Source of the DNA: Henckelia pumila
Taxonomy: Eukaryota; Streptophyta; Magnoliopsida; Lamiales; Gesneriaceae
Length of the DNA: 64,000 nucleotides
Direction: 5' to 3'
Assembly (NCBI RefSeq): GCF_033568475.1
Contig: NC_133123.1
Coordinates: forward strand, 139,082,062 to 139,146,061
Positions 33,030-45,945 of the stretch are shown in pieces (position 1 is the stretch's first letter; each line of letters starts with the position of its first letter). The position numbers and the translations under genes were made by a program. The notes beneath the pieces are model-generated. The model made no database searches. It was not told the origin of the DNA and saw nothing but the letters and a program-made list of their open reading frames with translations.

Positions 33030-34974
33030 TTTAGTTTTCTTGCAAGAATATGGTGGTAGCTTAGCCAATTCGATACGATTTGAGATGAAATAGATCGTTA
33101 TATATGTACAGTGACACTATTGTAATTCAATTAATGCGGGTGTTACCCTTACATAGTATAGTAAATTAATCTTTATTACATTCATTAAATAATCTGTCTT
33201 CAATTAAGTAGAGGAATTTATTACAACTCGTGCCATGGCATAAACTATCAAGTGTTGGACCCGTTGGAACTTGGAATTGCACTTTGGGCTCACTTGTTTC
33301 GGGCTCTTTATGCGGACTTTTCTTAAATTGAATTGTATAAAGAAAAGTAGATAATAAATATGGAGAAGTATTTCAAACATTTTGAAAAATAAATGAGAAC
33401 AATGTTCTAAATTCTTAGGGGGTGAGAGGTTATGCGATTTTTCTTTTTAGTCTACGTACTTAATTCTTCTTGTTCATTGCAATATTTTTTCAATAATTTT
33501 TTTATAAATTCAAACTCAAAATTCATATCATATCTTTATATATTTTTTCCAATGCAAATTGATTGACAAATACTCTTTTTAAAAATTAAAATTTAATAAC
33601 ATAAAAAAATATTTAATCTAGGCGATCGCTTAGACGAATTTTCAGTCGTCTAAGTGGCTACTATTCGCCAATTAATGTAAAATCACTCAGAGACTTTCAC
33701 TGTTTAAAAATTGAAACAGTGACCAACCCTCTAACGCCGAAGTGATATAGACATCCCTTAGCCATTTCATAAGGGATTAATAATAATAGAAGGTTTTCAA
33801 ACAATCACATGATTTAATTTAATAAGATTAATATATGCAATTATCCCTAGTTAATATCATACATTACTCGTTTTAAATCTAATATCTCAAAAACTAATAT
33901 TTTTAATCAATCAAAAAATATCTTAAGAACATATATATGTTTTAAAATATTGAGCACACAAACTTTTGTTCCTACCTATTAATATTAAATGTATATATAT
34001 ATATGTGTGTTCAAAATTTTAAAATACAATGTTAAAAAAAAATTTAAATACAGAAGTGTAAAATTATGAACGAATTTTCATTATTAGAGCAGCCCCAAGG
34101 GCCAAACTTGATCACTCGTTTTTTTCCTCGCCCCCTCCAAGGGCCGAGGAAACCGGGGGCTCCGCGCGGTCAAGCCCTCCCATTTTTTTTTTAATTTTTT
34201 TTATGCGAGGCCCACCACTATTGTTTGTCTTCTTTTTTTTAATTTTTTTTTTCACGCGGGTCCCACCATTATTTTTTAAAAATAAATGAAATAAATTGTA
34301 AAAAAAATCAAAAAATTTAAGAATAATTAATAAAAATATTTAAAAAGGTCAACGACTATATTTTTTTAAATTTATTTTTGTCAAGTTTAATTCATGTGTA
34401 TTTTTTTCATGTTTGTTTTTTTATTTTGGAATATTATGTATGTTTTTAAAATTATTTTTTATGTTTTAAAAAATATTTTTTATTTTTTATATTTATGTGC
34501 ATTTTTAATGTAATTTTAAATTTAATTAAGTTAATTTTTGATTTGTTATAAATTTGTGTATTTTATTATATTTTAAAAACATTATTTAATATATTAAAAA
34601 ATTAATATTTCAACATCATCACATCATTGTAGAAACACACAATGAAGTTATCAACGCTAACATCATCATGCGATCAATTTATCAACTTGACCACACCAAC
34701 TTCCACACGTCCTTATGTCCTTATGCATGCTCTTCATCTCGAAATTGTTTCCTAGGAAGCTTCCACAAACGGCTCAAAGCGTTGACCGTGTGCCTGAGTC
34801 TACACTCCATAGCCATTAGCAGAATCTTCCAGTCAATTTTCATGCCCCGTTAATGGAGGCGGCTCTTTATTTTCCTCTCGTGTTTCCTCTCTCCCTTTTC
34901 CTCTTATTTTTATTTTTTACAAATACAAACTCTTCGATCCATAGCTTTCCCATATCCTGCGCGTGTGGAGGAAT
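33030..34974. other. Divergent promoter region and AT-rich spacer
   Basis: Separates the minus-strand PMEI chimera from the plus-strand kinase. It contains a TATATAA box for the former at about 33099-33106. At 34090-34180 there is a C/G-rich patch (CAGCCCCAAGGGCC...) resembling one end of a MITE, with no partner end found. The rest is AT-rich. Confidence 0.45.
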
Positions 34975-36108
34975 ATGGATCCAGCGCTGCAAGGAGCTCT
35001 CGCATCTATTGGAAGCTTTTTCTTAGTAAGCTTGATCATCGCCTCAATCTTGATGATCTGTGGAGAAAGAAAGCGCAAGAAATCTGATTCTCCCCAACTG
35101 AGCTGGGAACCATCGAAGCCCAAACCCGGTACCAATTTCGGGCTTTCTTCGATTTCCGTAGGCGTGAGCGCCAGTTTTGACCCGACCCTGCACTCCATAT
35201 CGATGCAAGATTTGATTGACGCGACCAGGGATTTCTCCCCGGACCTAATCGTCGGAGACGGAAGTTTCGGGCTTGTTTACAAAGCCCGTCTCTGTTCGGG
35301 CCAACTCGTTGCTGTGAAAAGGCTCTCCACGGATGCCTTTCAAGGCCTCCGCGAGTTCCGGGCTGAGATGGAGACCCTCGGCAAGATCAAGCACCCCAAT
35401 ATCGTAAAACTACTCGGGTACTGCGTCGCCGGTTCCGATCGGATATTAATCTACGAATTCATGGAAAAGGGGAGTCTTGATCAATGGCTTTATGATACAT
35501 CCTACTCAGAAGAGGGAGAGAGTGGTGGTGAAGTAGAATCAAGGCCGCCTCTTTCTTGGCAAACTAGGATCAAGATCGTTAGATCATTAGCTAAGGGCCT
35601 CTCTTATATGCATAATTTTACTACTCCTATCATTCACAGGGATATCAAAGCTAGCAACGTTTTACTCGATTCGAGTTTCGAGTCCCACATTGCGGATTTC
35701 GGGCTGGCTAGATGTATCGAAGGGTCTCATTCGCATGTGTCCACGCAGGTTGGGGGGACTTTGGGGTACATGCCACCAGAGTACATCAATGGCACCACTA
35801 CGGCCACTGTGGTTGGGGATGTATATAGCTTTGGGGTGCTGATGTTGGAGACTGTGACGGGGAGGAGGCCAAGTTTCCCTTTCCCCGGAGATGATGGAAA
35901 GGAAGTCAGATTAATGGAGTGGATTGGTTCGATGGCGGAACAGAATCGGTACATGGAAATGGTGGATTCGAGTATTTCCAAGGATGATATCAAAGAAAGT
36001 ATGGTTGTGGAGGTTTTCAAGATCGGCTTGAAATGTGCTAATGAGAAACGGAAAGATAGGCCTACCATGGAGGAAGTTGTGGAGGAGTTGGATAAGATTT
36101 TGGCTTGA
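34975..36108 (+). CDS. Membrane-anchored RD-type Ser/Thr protein kinase without ectodomain
   Basis: Intronless, 377 aa. The ATG at 34975 is used; the frame is open slightly upstream but lacks an ATG. Residues 6-29 form one hydrophobic segment followed by KRKK, giving a short N-terminus outside and the kinase in the cytosol. The kinase domain runs from about residue 88 to the end: glycine loop GDGSFG (94-99), VAVK Lys115, helix-C Glu131, HRDIKASN (221-228, an RD kinase with catalytic Asp223), DFG 241-243, GTLGYMPPEY in place of APE, and the conserved Asp282 of GDVYSFG. All catalytic residues are present, so it should be active. The domain resembles those of leucine-rich-repeat receptor kinases of the PSKR/EMS1 type, but there are no LRRs: either a receptor-like cytoplasmic kinase or a co-acting partner. 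Substrate unknown. Confidence 0.9.
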   Translation: MDPALQGALASIGSFFLVSLIIASILMICGERKRKKSDSPQLSWEPSKPKPGTNFGLSSISVGVSASFDPTLHSISMQDLIDATRDFSPDLIVGDGSFGLVYKARLCSGQLVAVKRLSTDAFQGLREFRAEMETLGKIKHPNIVKLLGYCVAGSDRILIYEFMEKGSLDQWLYDTSYSEEGESGGEVESRPPLSWQTRIKIVRSLAKGLSYMHNFTTPIIHRDIKASNVLLDSSFESHIADFGLARCIEGSHSHVSTQVGGTLGYMPPEYINGTTTATVVGDVYSFGVLMLETVTGRRPSFPFPGDDGKEVRLMEWIGSMAEQNRYMEMVDSSISKDDIKESMVVEVFKIGLKCANEKRKDRPTMEEVVEELDKILA

Positions 36109-37070
36109 AATTGCAATCGGTTTAGGTTCTACGAAGAAAGGGTGTTTACCATATGTTTATGTGCTGACAAGTGAGACGTCCCCTTGTATGCTCTTAACTA
36201 TGTTGGTGATGTATTGTGATGGTGTATATTCATCGGTCGGTCGCCCTTTCGGCTGAGGAATTGAAGGGTGATGAGAAATGGTTGCTAGATAATGGAAGAT
36301 GTGATAATATGTGGGGTGTTGAGCTTAAGGTGATTGCTAAGTTGGTGGATTAATCTTTGGTTACATCTGCCCATTTTGAGTTGGCCTTGATTGCTTTGGT
36401 TGTTATATTATGTTTGGAGATTTCTTGTTGGGACACAGCCAAATATGGATTCATGTTCTCGATTGAGCTTAGGCCTTAGATTTCGTTTGTTAATATGGTT
36501 CCTGTTGATTAATCCGGAATCATATCATCGAGGCCAGTACATGTTTCCTCTCTTCATTGTTTCATTTGTATGAACACAAATGTTAAATTTGAGATACCGT
36601 TTGGTATCATGGACGTGATGTATGATAGATGAGTAAAATAAACAATATGATGAGACGTGGATAAACAATACATAATATGAATAATATGTTTTTTTGTATG
36701 TTTTTAATTTTGTAAGATTATTGTGTTTATTCTCTTAATTACCCTTGTCAATTTCACACAATTACAAGTTTATAGAAAATTCCTATTATGTAGGGTTTGT
36801 TGTGGAGAGAGGGGTACATCAGTAAAATTTCACTTATATGACACTCATCTTTTACTAATTTCATGGGTTGGAAAATATTTTTCATCAAGTCCACATTTAA
36901 TATCATACCGGACCATGAGATATCATTGAATTAACAAAAAAAATAAGAGAAACATAGGATGAATAAAAATTTGTAGATCATTTCATTTTCATCAAATGTA
37001 CCAAACGGTGCGTGAATCGTTGGACGAGAGACATTTCCCAAAACCAATTAAAAATAAATTTTCAGAGAGA
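36109..37070. other. 3' flank of the kinase gene with a probable MITE
   Basis: The first ~450 bases are likely 3' untranslated sequence. At about 36593-37012 the inverted pair ATACCGTTTGGTATC / GTACCAAACGGTGCG suggests a Tourist-like MITE, but a clean target duplication was not found. Confidence 0.45.
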
Positions 37071-38560
37071 CGTGTTGTCACGCTCCGCTCCCGGGGTCGT
37101 GTGACATCGGCGTTGCTTTCAAATAAAATTCGAAAACAACCAGCTTCTTAGTACAGAATTTAACTAAAACCAGTCTATTTCATAAATAAATTCCATAATA
37201 AATATTTTTGTACAGTTCAAAATTCCCAAATATGAAATAAACTTGCGAAAGCGTATTACAACTTAAAAATCAAAATAATATCTATAAAAAATCTCTTCAT
37301 CACCATCTCCATTATCTCACAAATTAAAATATAAATTCTAAAAATCCGAATTTAACACGTGTTCTCTGGTGGCGTAGTTAGGAGATTGTGTTGACTTAAT
37401 AACATGTTGGTTTGACTTTTTTTCCCCTAATTTATGAATCTAGTGGACGCATCTTTGCTTCAGGCTTAAATTAAAGAAACGGCTATTGATAATGAATTCA
37501 ATAAAGTTATAAAACAATAGCTTCTAGCCAGTTTAAAGTTATAAAACAATAGCTTCTAGCCAAAATTACAACTGGCTATCTTCCTTTAAAAAAAAAACAA
37601 CTGGCTATCTCCATAAAAAAAAATTAATTAAAAGCTCAAGCGAAACACGTTGCACAACATTGTTCGAATCAATTGCCCAGAACACATTTTGTATTGAGAA
37701 ATTACATCAAACATTATGTAGTTCCATATTCTTATAAAGTGCAAAAAAACGATTCAAAAAAATAATAATAATAAACTTCAAAAAAAAATTCTTATTTTTA
37801 TATACAAGTAAGTTCAATTTTCATCAATTAAACAAGAAACGCCACGAGCATACCATATCCTAATCCTAACTAGGAAAATGCTCCGTAAAAAAATATATAA
37901 AATAAATTCACAGCAACTTGAGCAATCATTTTATAATTTCTTTTGAGTGCACTATCTATATATGGAGGATTTTGATTAATTCTAAATGTCATTCATGTAA
38001 CATGTATCCATTAATTATCTCAACTGATTTGGGGTCGTAGGATCCAAATCACTCGGAGTCGTCATGACCTCGGTATCTCGAATATATGTGATACTTTGAA
38101 TTATGTGTGTCACATATCGCGATCATAGGAGAATAATGAAAATCTTCATTTACATTTATATATATAGAGGGTGTTTTTATAATAGATTAACTTATATATA
38201 TTTATTTTAATTATGATAAAATATATTATCACGGCACCAAATTCAGGACAAGAGAGAGGAGCAACGTGGTCAATTTGGTGATTGGTATACTGGTGGCCTA
38301 GCTAGCTATCACATTCATTGCTATTTATTTATAACCAAAGTCTCGGAAACTCTCGAAATCAACTAACCAAAAAAACATGGTTTCTTGGCTTGTTTGCTTT
38401 TCTTGCTATCTAATTATCTTCTAGTGTCCACAAGTTTTCGTTCTACCCAATGCTCAATCAGGTCCCAACCTATAGTTGAGGGACTTTCATGGAACTTCAT
38501 GTCCAAACTTGGAATCCATTGTCAGAAAACAGCTCGAGAAGGTGTTTAATCTACAGGGCT
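37026..38560 (+). pseudogene. Truncated duplicate of the peroxidase promoter and first exon
   Basis: Two blocks match the intact peroxidase locus. 37026-37440 matches its distal promoter (ACATTTCCCAAAACCAATT...GGCGTAGTTAGGAGAT...AACATGTTG) and 38225-38560 matches its core promoter and exon 1 (CACCAAATTC...GGCCTAGCTAGCT...ATGGTTTCTTGG). The ATG is at 38377. The copy has a one-base loss a few codons in, a deletion of the FYDSS segment, and stops matching just after the GTTTTCAAG region, before the haem-binding His. It cannot make peroxidase. A solo LTR lies in the promoter part and the ~520-bp tandem array follows directly. Confidence 0.85.
37076..37357. mobile_element. Solo LTR (282 bp)
   Basis: Begins TGTCACGCTCCG and ends TTTAACA (TG...CA), flanked by the 5-bp duplication CGTGT (37071-37075 and 37358-37362). 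Comparison with the other two copies of this promoter (53838 and 54670), which lack it, shows the empty site directly. No internal retroelement sequence remains. Family not determined. Confidence 0.8.
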
Positions 38561-38680
38561 ATTTCTTTGAATAAAACTATTATCAAATAGTTTCAGGTGA
38601 ATTTGTGAGATAAATTTTTAATTTGATCTGACTCATTATTTTAATAATATCCTTAAAACATTATTTTTAATATATATCTA

Positions 38681-40767
38681 TAACCTATCTAAAAGATATC
38701 TAAAAGAGTGAATAAAAGGATAAAGTTTTACGATTGTGAATTTACAACTTTGCCTTTTATTCACTCTTTTACATATTCCAAAAAAATATGTACAAGGGTA
38801 TAACAGTAAATATGTACACACACTTCATCTATAATACAGGAATATAAAAGTAAATATATGTTGGTCATTAATTAATTATTAATATAATAATATATAGTTA
38901 TTATTATTTCTGTTGGCTACATTAAGACAAATAAATACATGAAATTAAATATATATATGGGCACCGTTTCAGAAATCCCATTCAAAGAGAAGACAAAGAG
39001 AAGCATTGACCGTTTCAGAAAGTTTTCCAAATAGATCGAAATTAAATACATGATATATGGGTCACCGCGGCGTCTCAGAACACCCACTCAATCCACTCCA
39101 ACGTTCCAAAAAAAAAAAAAAACACTGAAAGGAAAAGAAACGAAGGATACAATAGAAGAAACAAAGGAAAAGAGAAGCGATTGTGGTTGCACCCCAGTGG
39201 CTTGTCAATTCTATAACCTATCTAAAAAAGTAAATAAAAGGATAAAATTTTACGATTGTGAATTTACAACTTTGCCCTTTATTCACTCTTTTACATACTC
39301 CAAAAAAATATGTACAAGGGTATAACAGTAAATATGTACACACACTTCATCTATAATACAGAGATATAAAAGTAAATATATGTTGGTCATTAATTAATTA
39401 TTAATATAATAATATATAGTTATTATTATTTCTGTTGGCTACATTAAGACAAATAAATACATGAAATTAAATATACATATGGGCACCGTTTCAGAAATCC
39501 CACTCAAAGAGAAGACAAAGAGAAGCATTGACCGTTTCAGAAAGTTTGCCAAATAGATAGAAATTAAATACATGATATATGGGCCACCGCGGCGTCTCAA
39601 AACACCCACTCAATCCACTCCGACGTTCCAAAAAAAAACCACTGAAAGGAGAAGAAACGAAGAAGACAATAGAAGAAACAAAGGAAAAGAGAAGCGATTG
39701 TGGTTGCACCCCTGTGGCTTGTCAATTCTATAACCTATCTAAAAAAGTGAATAAAAGGGTAAAGTTTTACGATTGTGAATTTACAACTTTGCCCTTTATT
39801 CACTCTTTTACATACTCAAAAAAAATATGTACAAAGGTATAACAGTAAATATGTACACACACTTCATCTATAATACAGGGATATAAAAGTAAATATATGT
39901 TGGTCATTAATTAATTATTAATATAATAATATATAGTTATTATTATTTCTGTTGGCTACATTAAGACAAATAAATACATGAAATTAAATATACATATGAG
40001 CACCGTTTCAGAAATCCCACTCAAAGAGAAGACAAAGAGAAGCATTGACCGTTTCAGAAATTTTTCCAAATAGATCGAAATTAAATACATGATATATGGG
40101 CCACCGCGGCGTCTCAGAACACCCACTCAATCCACTTCAACGTTCCAAAAAAAAAAAAACCACTGAAAGGAGAAGAAACGAAGGAGACAATAGAAGAAAC
40201 AAAGGAAAAGAGAAGCGATTGTGGTTGCACCCCTGTGGCTTGTCAATTCTATAACCTATCTAAAAGAGTGAATAAAAGGGTAAAGTTTTACGATTGTGAA
40301 TTTACAACTTTGCCCTTTATTCACTCTTTTACATACTCCAAAAAAATATGTACAAGGGTATAACAGTAAATATGTACACACACTTCATCTATAATACAGG
40401 GATATAAAAGTAAATATATGTTGGTCATTAATTAATTATTAATATAATAATATATAGTTATTATTATTTATGTTGGCTACATTAAGACAAATAAATACAT
40501 GAAATTAAATATACATATGAGCACCGTTTCAGAAATCCCACTCAAAGAGAAGACAAAGAGAAGTATTGACCGTTTCAGAAAGTTTGCTAAATAGATCGAA
40601 ATTAAATACATGATATATGGGCCACCGCGGCGTCTCAGAACACCCATTCAATCCACTCCAACGTTTCAAAAAAAAAAAAACCACTGAAAGGAGAAGAAAC
40701 GAAGGAGACAATGGAAGAAACAAAGGAAAAGAGAAGCAATTGTGGTTGCACTCCTGTGGCTTGTCAA
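38681..40767. repeat. Tandem array of four ~520-bp units
   Basis: The marker CGATTGTGAATTTACAACTT occurs at 38731, 39253, 39770 and 40291, giving spacings of 522, 517 and 521. Units run from ATAACCTATCTAAAA to GTGGCTTGTCAATTCT and differ by only a few bases and by A-run length. Each holds a direct duplicate TTTCAGAAA...GACCGTTTCAGAAA, a CCACCGCGGCGTCTCA block and an A-run. The short open frames inside (MGHRGVS...) shift between copies and are not convincing genes. Confidence 0.9.
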
Positions 40768-41489
40768 TGGGTCGAAAACCATCAACTTTTTTCTCCAAAA
40801 GGTTTGCCTATGGTTTATTATTCCAAAACACATGCCCATATGCTCTTGGGATTCAATACATTGTTTACGTTATTGGTGTATATGTTGTAAATCTCGATTT
40901 AGCATTTAATTAAAAACAATTGACTACGATTTATTCTTGCTTCGTCGTTATTTCTATAACCTATGTGTTTTGATTTGTATTTGTTAACATTTCTTTGGGT
41001 TGTAAACTAAGACATGGCTCAGTCACCTTCAAGCCGATGCATATTTCTCTAAAAGTTCTTCGACCATGGATACCTAAATTGTGTAAAGAATTTCAACAAG
41101 TACTATTTGTAAAATGAAATTTGATGTAACAAGTTCTTGGTGTAACCCTCGAAGAATTCATACAATGAAAGTGCTCCAATAAAGGGTTTAATGGTACACG
41201 GGGTGTGCGAAACTCCAAGGGATAGACATATTATCTCATGAAAGGGGAAAGGACAAACAGACAGAATGAGAAAGATCTCGTGATAGATCACGACAGACCA
41301 AGGCATTGTGACCTAACTGGCCTCCCTAAAGGAGCTCCGACAATTGAAGACGGGGGCCCCTCTGACAACCCCAGTATTTTGAATTAATTTTTGTAATTGG
41401 GCCGTAGAAGCCCCTCTTCTTGTACTCCTTTATTCGCAATGAAATTCGTCTGTTCTCTTTATCCATTGTTTAATGCTTTACTTATAAAA
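40768..41489. other. Spacer between the tandem array and the Gypsy fossil
   Basis: No gene. From about 41340 the composition becomes more GC-rich and may already belong to the 3' untranslated part of the Gypsy element, whose left end I could not fix. Confidence 0.4.
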
Positions 41490-41492
41490 GAG

Positions 41493-42600
41493 TAGATAGT
41501 GCCAAGGGCTTATAGATGCCCTGGGGCTGAAGACGGGTGCCGGGGCCTGGAACCTCCCGAGCTTATACAATTCCAAGGGCTTATATATGCCTTGGGCTTA
41601 AGATGGGTGCTGGGGCCTGGATCCTCCCGGGCTTATATAATTCCAAGGGCTTATATATGACTTGGGCTTAAGATGGGTGCCGGGGCCTGGAACCTCCCTA
41701 GCTTATATAGTGCCAAGGGTTTATATATGCCTTGGGCTTAAGATGGGTGCCGGGGCCTGGAATCTCCCGGGCTTATATAATGCCAAGGGCTTAAATATGC
41801 CTTGGGCTTAAGATGGGTGCCGGGGCCTGGAACCTCCCGGGCTTATATAGTGCCAAGGGCTTATATGTGCCTTGAGCTTAAGATGGGTGCCGGGGCCTGG
41901 AACCTCCCGGGCTTATATAGTGCCAAGGGCTTATATATGCCTTGGGCTTAAGATGGGTGCCGGGGCCTGGAACCTCCCGGGCTTATATAATGCCAAGGAC
42001 TTATATATGCCTTGGGATTAAGATGGGTGTCGGGGCCTGGAACCTCCCGGGCTTATATAATGCCAAGGGCTTATATATGCCTTGGGCTTTAAGATGGGTG
42101 TCGGGGCCTGGATCCTCCAGGGCTTATATATGCCTTGGGCTTAAGATGGGTGCCGGGGCCTGGAACCTCCCGGGCTTATATAGTACCAAGAGCTTATATA
42201 TGCCTTTGGCTTAAGATGGGTGCCGGGGCCTGGAACCTCCCGGGCTTATATAATGCCAAGGGCTTATATATGCGTTGGGCTTAAGATGGATGCCGGGGCC
42301 TGGAATCTCCCGGGCTTATATAGTGCCAAGGGCTTATATATGCCTTGGGCTTAAGATGGGTGCCGGGGCCTGGAACCTCCCGGGCTTATATAGTGTCAAG
42401 GGCTTATATATGCCTTGGGCTTAAGATGGGTGCCGGGGCCTGGAACCTCCCGGGCTTATATAATGCCAAGGGCTTATATATGTCTTGGGCTTAAGATGGG
42501 TGCCGGGGCCTGGAACCTCCCGGGCTTATATAGTGCCAAGGGCTTATATATGTCTTGGGCTTAAGTTGGGTGCCGGGGCCTGGAACCTCCCGAGCTTATA
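41493..42600. repeat. 70-bp minisatellite beyond the Gypsy integrase
   Basis: About sixteen copies of a 70-base unit (GCCAAGGGCTTATATATGCC, TTGGGCTTAAGATGGGTGCC, GGGGCCTGGAACCTCCCGGG, CTTATATA). GGGGCCTGG recurs at 41542, 41612, 41682, 41752 and onward, with one shortened unit near 42110. Copies are very similar, and the array begins about 50 bases after the end of integrase. Confidence 0.92.
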
Positions 42601-42649
42601 AAACATTCTTGAATGAATAAACCCCTTCATTAATAGACATTAATTACAA

Positions 42650-45600
42650 TCAAAAAACAAAATATTTCTTCAAATGCAAAGCATTCCATGGCCGTTTAAG
42701 GAGGCGTCCCTGACTATCTTGTAGGTACCAAGTATTAGCACCGACCCTTCTGATAAGCTTGTATGGCCCCTCCCATCGGGCATCTAACTTCCCTACTTCC
42801 CCTGCTGGATTAACCATCTTCAACACAAATTCTCCTTCTTTGAATTCCCGAGGCTTGACTTTTTGATTATAAGCTCTCATCACCCGAGCTCTATAGGCTT
42901 CCATTCTGTGAGCCGCTTTCTCCCTTCGTTCTTCAATGAGATCCAATTCTTGTACCCGGGCTCCTTCGTCTGTATCATCATATGCCCTAATCTGAGCTGA
43001 AGGCTGTCCAATCTCTACTGGCAGAATAGCCTCCGAACCATATACCAGGCTAAAAGGTGATTCTTGTGTGGTAGTATGCGGAGTGGTGCGATAGGCCCAC
43101 AACACACTCGGAATCTCCTCTACCCAGTCTTTTCCCATTCCATGAAACCGAGCCTGTAAAGATCGAACAATAGTACGGTTGGTTACCTCCGTTTGACCAT
43201 TACTTTGAGGATAGGCTATCGAGGTGAAGGCCTGTTTAATGTCCATCTCGGCACACCAGTCTGCCAATTTCTGCCCCTGAAACTGCCTCCCATTATCCGA
43301 GACCAACTTCCTTGGGAGCCCAAATCGGCAGACTATGTTCTTCCACAAAAACTTCATTACTTCAGCTTCTGTTATTTTTACCAAAGGCTCTGCCTCCACC
43401 CACTTGGAAAAATAATCCAAGGCTACCAACAAGAATTTCTTCTATGCCCGGGCTTGTAGAAAAGGCCCAACTATGTCCAGAACCCATTGATCAAAGTGGA
43501 ATGAGGCCCATACCGGATTTAAATTACTTGCCGGGCTATGCTGCTCATTACCAAACCTCTGACAGCCTTCACAAGACCGGGCAATCTTAGATGCATCAGC
43601 CTGCAAAGTGGGCCACAGTATCCTGCCAACAATACCCTTCGGGCCAGACTCATAGACCCTCCATGGTTTCCACAGCATCCTTCGTGCACTTCCCTCAAGA
43701 CATATTCTGTTTCCCCTTCCCCCAAGCATTTGAGCAAAGGACCCTGATATGAACGCCTGTATAGCCTACCTCCGAGGATAGCAAATCTGGCTATCTGTCT
43801 TCGTATGACCCGGGCTTGTCCTTTGTCTGCTGGGAGATCCCCATTGGTAAGATACCTGACCAGAGGGATCATCCATGTATATTTCCGGATGACCGGCTCC
43901 CGGGCTTCTATAGCAGCCACCATCTCCCTCTGTACCAGAGATTCTTTATCACCATTTTCCCCAGTTACAGCTCTTTTTGCCAAGGCGTCTGCTTCCATAT
44001 TTTTTTTTCGGGGTATCTGCTCTATAGTCCAAGTAATGAAACTGGCCCCAAGCTCTTCAATTACCTTACTATATTTTATCAATTTCTCCTCTCGGGTACA
44101 GAAGATCCTCTTTACTTGCTGGACAACCAATTGTGAGTCAGAATATATTATAATATGACTTACCCCGACTTCCCAAGCCTGTCGCATCCCAGCTATCACG
44201 GCTTCATATTCGGCTTCGTTATTGGAGGCCTGGAAATCCAACCTCATGGCGATTTTGATTTTCTCCTGGGTGGGTGAAACCAGGATGACTCCTACGCCAC
44301 TGCCTCCAACACCACTGGCTCCATCTACAAATATTCTCCATACCTCTTCCTGACCAAAAATGGCCACCTCTGTCAAGAAATCGGATAAGGCCTGGGCTTT
44401 AATGGCCTTACGCGGCTGGTATTCAATGTCATACTCTCCCAACTCTACTGACCATTTTACAAGCCTCCCCGAGGCATCTGGATGAGCCAGGATCCGCTCT
44501 AAAGGCTATTAGTAAGGACAGTTACCGGGTGAGACAAAAAATAAGGTCTCAATTTCCGGGCTGTTATTACCAAAGCCAGGGCCATTTTCTCAATCTCCGC
44601 ATATCTGACCTCCGCCCCCTTCAAAGCATGACTGACATAGTATACGGGCCTCTGATCTCCTCTTTCCTCCTTTATCAAAACGGTGCTGACCGCCCTCTCA
44701 GTAGTAGACAGATATACCCACAATTTTTCCCCTGGCTCTGGCTTAACAAGGATAGGCAAGCTAGTTAGATGCTCCTTCAATTCCTGAAAGGCTTGCTCGC
44801 ACTGCTCAGTCCAGCCAAACCTCTGGGCTGTGCGCAACACTTGGAAAAAGGGATAACTACGATGAGTTGACCGAGTAATAAATCGGGCCAGGGCTGTGAT
44901 TCGCCCAGCCAGCCGATGTACCTCCTTGATTGATGTGGGTGAAGGCATTTCCTGCAACAGCTTTACCTTCTCTAGGTTGACTTCTATCCCTCGTTCACTC
45001 ACCATGAACCCCAGAAATTTGCCACTTTTCACCCCAAACATACACTTGGCTGGATTCAACTTAATCTCGTACTGCCGAACGGTGGCAAAATTTTCTTCCA
45101 GGTCGGGTATAAAGCAATCTCGGGTCTTAGATTTCACCAATATATCATCCACATATACCTCCACGTTCCGACCCACCTGCTCCCGGAACACTTTGTCCAT
45201 CATCCTCTGATACGTAGCCCTTGCATTTTTTAGACCAAATGGCATAACCACGTAACAAAAAGTACCTCCCGATGTGATGAAGCTAACTTTGTCTTGATAT
45301 TCCCGGGCTAAAGAAATTTGATGATAGCCCTGATATGCATCCATAAAGCACAACAATTCACAACCGGATGTGGAGTCTACCAATTGGTCAATCCGGGGTA
45401 AAGGATAAAAATCCTTGGGATAGGCTTTATTTAAGTCCCGGAAATCCACACACATTCGCCACTTCCCTGTGGCCTTTGGTACTAGTACTACATTGGACAA
45501 CCAAGTAGGAAATTGCACCTCCTTGATGTGCCCGGCCCGTAGTAGCTCTTGAACCTGCTCCGCGATCACTTTATCCTTCTCGGCTCCGAAATGTCTTTTA

Positions 45601-45917
45601 TTTTGTATCACAGGCCGGGATCCAGGGGTGATATTAAGTTTATGCTCCGCAACATGAGATGAAACTCCTATCAAATCGCCCTGAGCCCAGGTGAATACGT
45701 CCTTGTTCCGGATGAGACAGCTTTTCAGTGACTCGGACAAATTTGTTTCCATGTTCCGGGCAATCCTGACAAACTTCCCAGACTGCCCGAGTACCAGCTC
45801 CACCTCTTCATATTCGCCTTTAGATTCCTCCACAGAATAGACTTCTCTTCCCCCCCTGGCCTCCCTCCTTCCCGATCTGCCTGGCCCTTTTGTAATCGAC
45901 TCTAACTGTCTCGGCAT
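42650..45917 (-). mobile_element. Gypsy pol region: reverse transcriptase, RNase H, integrase
   Basis: Parts of the fossil at 41493-48453. Reverse transcriptase lies in about 44500-45917 (YVDDILVKS catalytic box, KWRMCVDFRDLNKAYPKD), RNase H in about 43730-44440 (IFVDGASG...SNNEAEYEA), the integrase zinc-binding part near 43520-43700 (CEGCQRFG), and the integrase core in 42650-43432 (LVSDNGRQF, YPQSNGQTE). Degenerate; no function is expected from this copy. Confidence 0.85.
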
Positions 45918-45945
45918 AACATTTTCGGGACGAAGGTTGATCCCC

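Noticed and set aside
34090-34190. CAGCCCCAAGGGCC-rich patch as a MITE end
   Set aside because: No matching inverted end or target duplication found nearby.
39050-40913. Short open frames in each ~520-bp tandem unit (MGHRGVS... and SDCGCTPVACQFYNL...)
   Set aside because: They change length and frame from unit to unit with A-run length and carry no known motif; treated as non-coding.
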